From Actinomycetota bacterium (GTDB lineage Bacteria; Actinomycetota; Actinomycetes; S36-B12; UBA10799): 5,468 bases of DNA. The notes beneath the pieces were generated by a model. It made no database searches. It saw only the letters and a program-made list of their open reading frames with translations, and was not told the origin of the DNA. Positions 5,365 through 5,468 of the stretch are shown in pieces; positions within the stretch are counted from its first letter, which is position 1, and each line of letters begins with the position of its first letter. The stretch spans positions 1 to 5,468 of the forward strand of contig DMNR01000365.1 in NCBI GenBank assembly GCA_003452655.1, read 5' to 3'. The translations under genes and the position numbers were made by a program.

Positions 5365-5468
5365 CTAGGACCTCAATCGGGGCGGACGTTGAGGCGTCCG
5401 TCCCGACCCTTTTCTGAACCCAACCCGGTCGGGCTGGGAGTCTTTGTGGAGATGCAGTGAAGATTGCA
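5365..5468. repeat. Right copy of ~100-bp direct repeat (DR-R) with tandem hairpins
   Basis: Same orientation and near-identical sequence to 417-514, starting again at CTAG and running to the last base, so it may extend further. The first hairpin is intact: 5378-5388 pairs with 5395-5405 over 11 bp (one G-T wobble) with loop TTGAGG. The second is CCCAACCCG (5419-5427) with CGGGCTGGG (5430-5438), one A-C mismatch and loop GT. The third is TGCAG (5453-5457) with TTGCA (5464-5468). It carries a 6-nt insertion (about 5442-5449) relative to the left copy. Here the repeat is not preceded by the IS630 transposase tail, so the repeat is separable from that gene. Confidence 0.75.

Noticed and set aside
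417..5468. tRNA-type attL/attR sites or a CRISPR array
   Set aside because: The repeat has no tRNA cloverleaf, no integrase gene is in the window, and there are only two copies without regularly spaced spacers.

Overview
The base composition (high GC, G/C-rich third codon positions, terminators without U-tracts) and the mix of IS630-like, IS21-like and TniQ remnants point to an actinomycete, most likely Streptomyces or a relative. This is inferred from style; the window has no taxonomic marker gene. It looks like an accessory region: a short intact gene cassette set among decayed mobile-element debris, with related ~100-bp direct repeats at 417-514 and 5365-5468, about 4.95 kb apart.

Layout. 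Positions 1-112 hold the start of a minus-strand gene that runs off the left edge. Positions 230-274 carry two tandem copies of a GTGGGGCCA...TGAC word resembling the repeated ends of IS21-type elements, directly followed by the last ~46 codons of an IS630-type transposase (280-420, + strand). The transposase stop codon lies in the CTAG that begins the left direct repeat. Positions 515-819 have no convincing gene but several hairpins, including a perfect 11-bp terminator-like stem at 730-755. Positions 820-3259 are a compact minus-strand three-gene operon, in transcription order: a 2-oxoglutarate/Fe(II) oxygenase (219-221 aa), a classical SDR oxidoreductase (251 aa) and a two-TM membrane-anchored protein with a putative PLD-like cytosolic domain (335 aa). 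Gaps are only 7 and 3 nt. Positions 3364-4769 are a minus-strand tniQ-type transposition gene broken by several frameshifts and a nonsense codon, preceded by a possible tail of its upstream partner. Positions 5039-5293 encode an 84-aa cysteine-rich protein with a good RBS and a strong terminator-like stem just downstream. The right direct repeat runs to the end of the window.

How the genes may work together. The oxygenase and SDR have readable cofactor and catalytic residues and form a plausible hydroxylate-then-oxidise pair. The membrane protein is translationally tied to them and may be a sensor, anchor or effector. This exact trio is not a system I recognise, and its substrate cannot be read from sequence. 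Sampled stretches of the cassette are less GC-rich (one 60-nt row at 1501 is 35/60 G+C) than the tniQ remnant (row at 4021 is 41/60), consistent with a separate origin.
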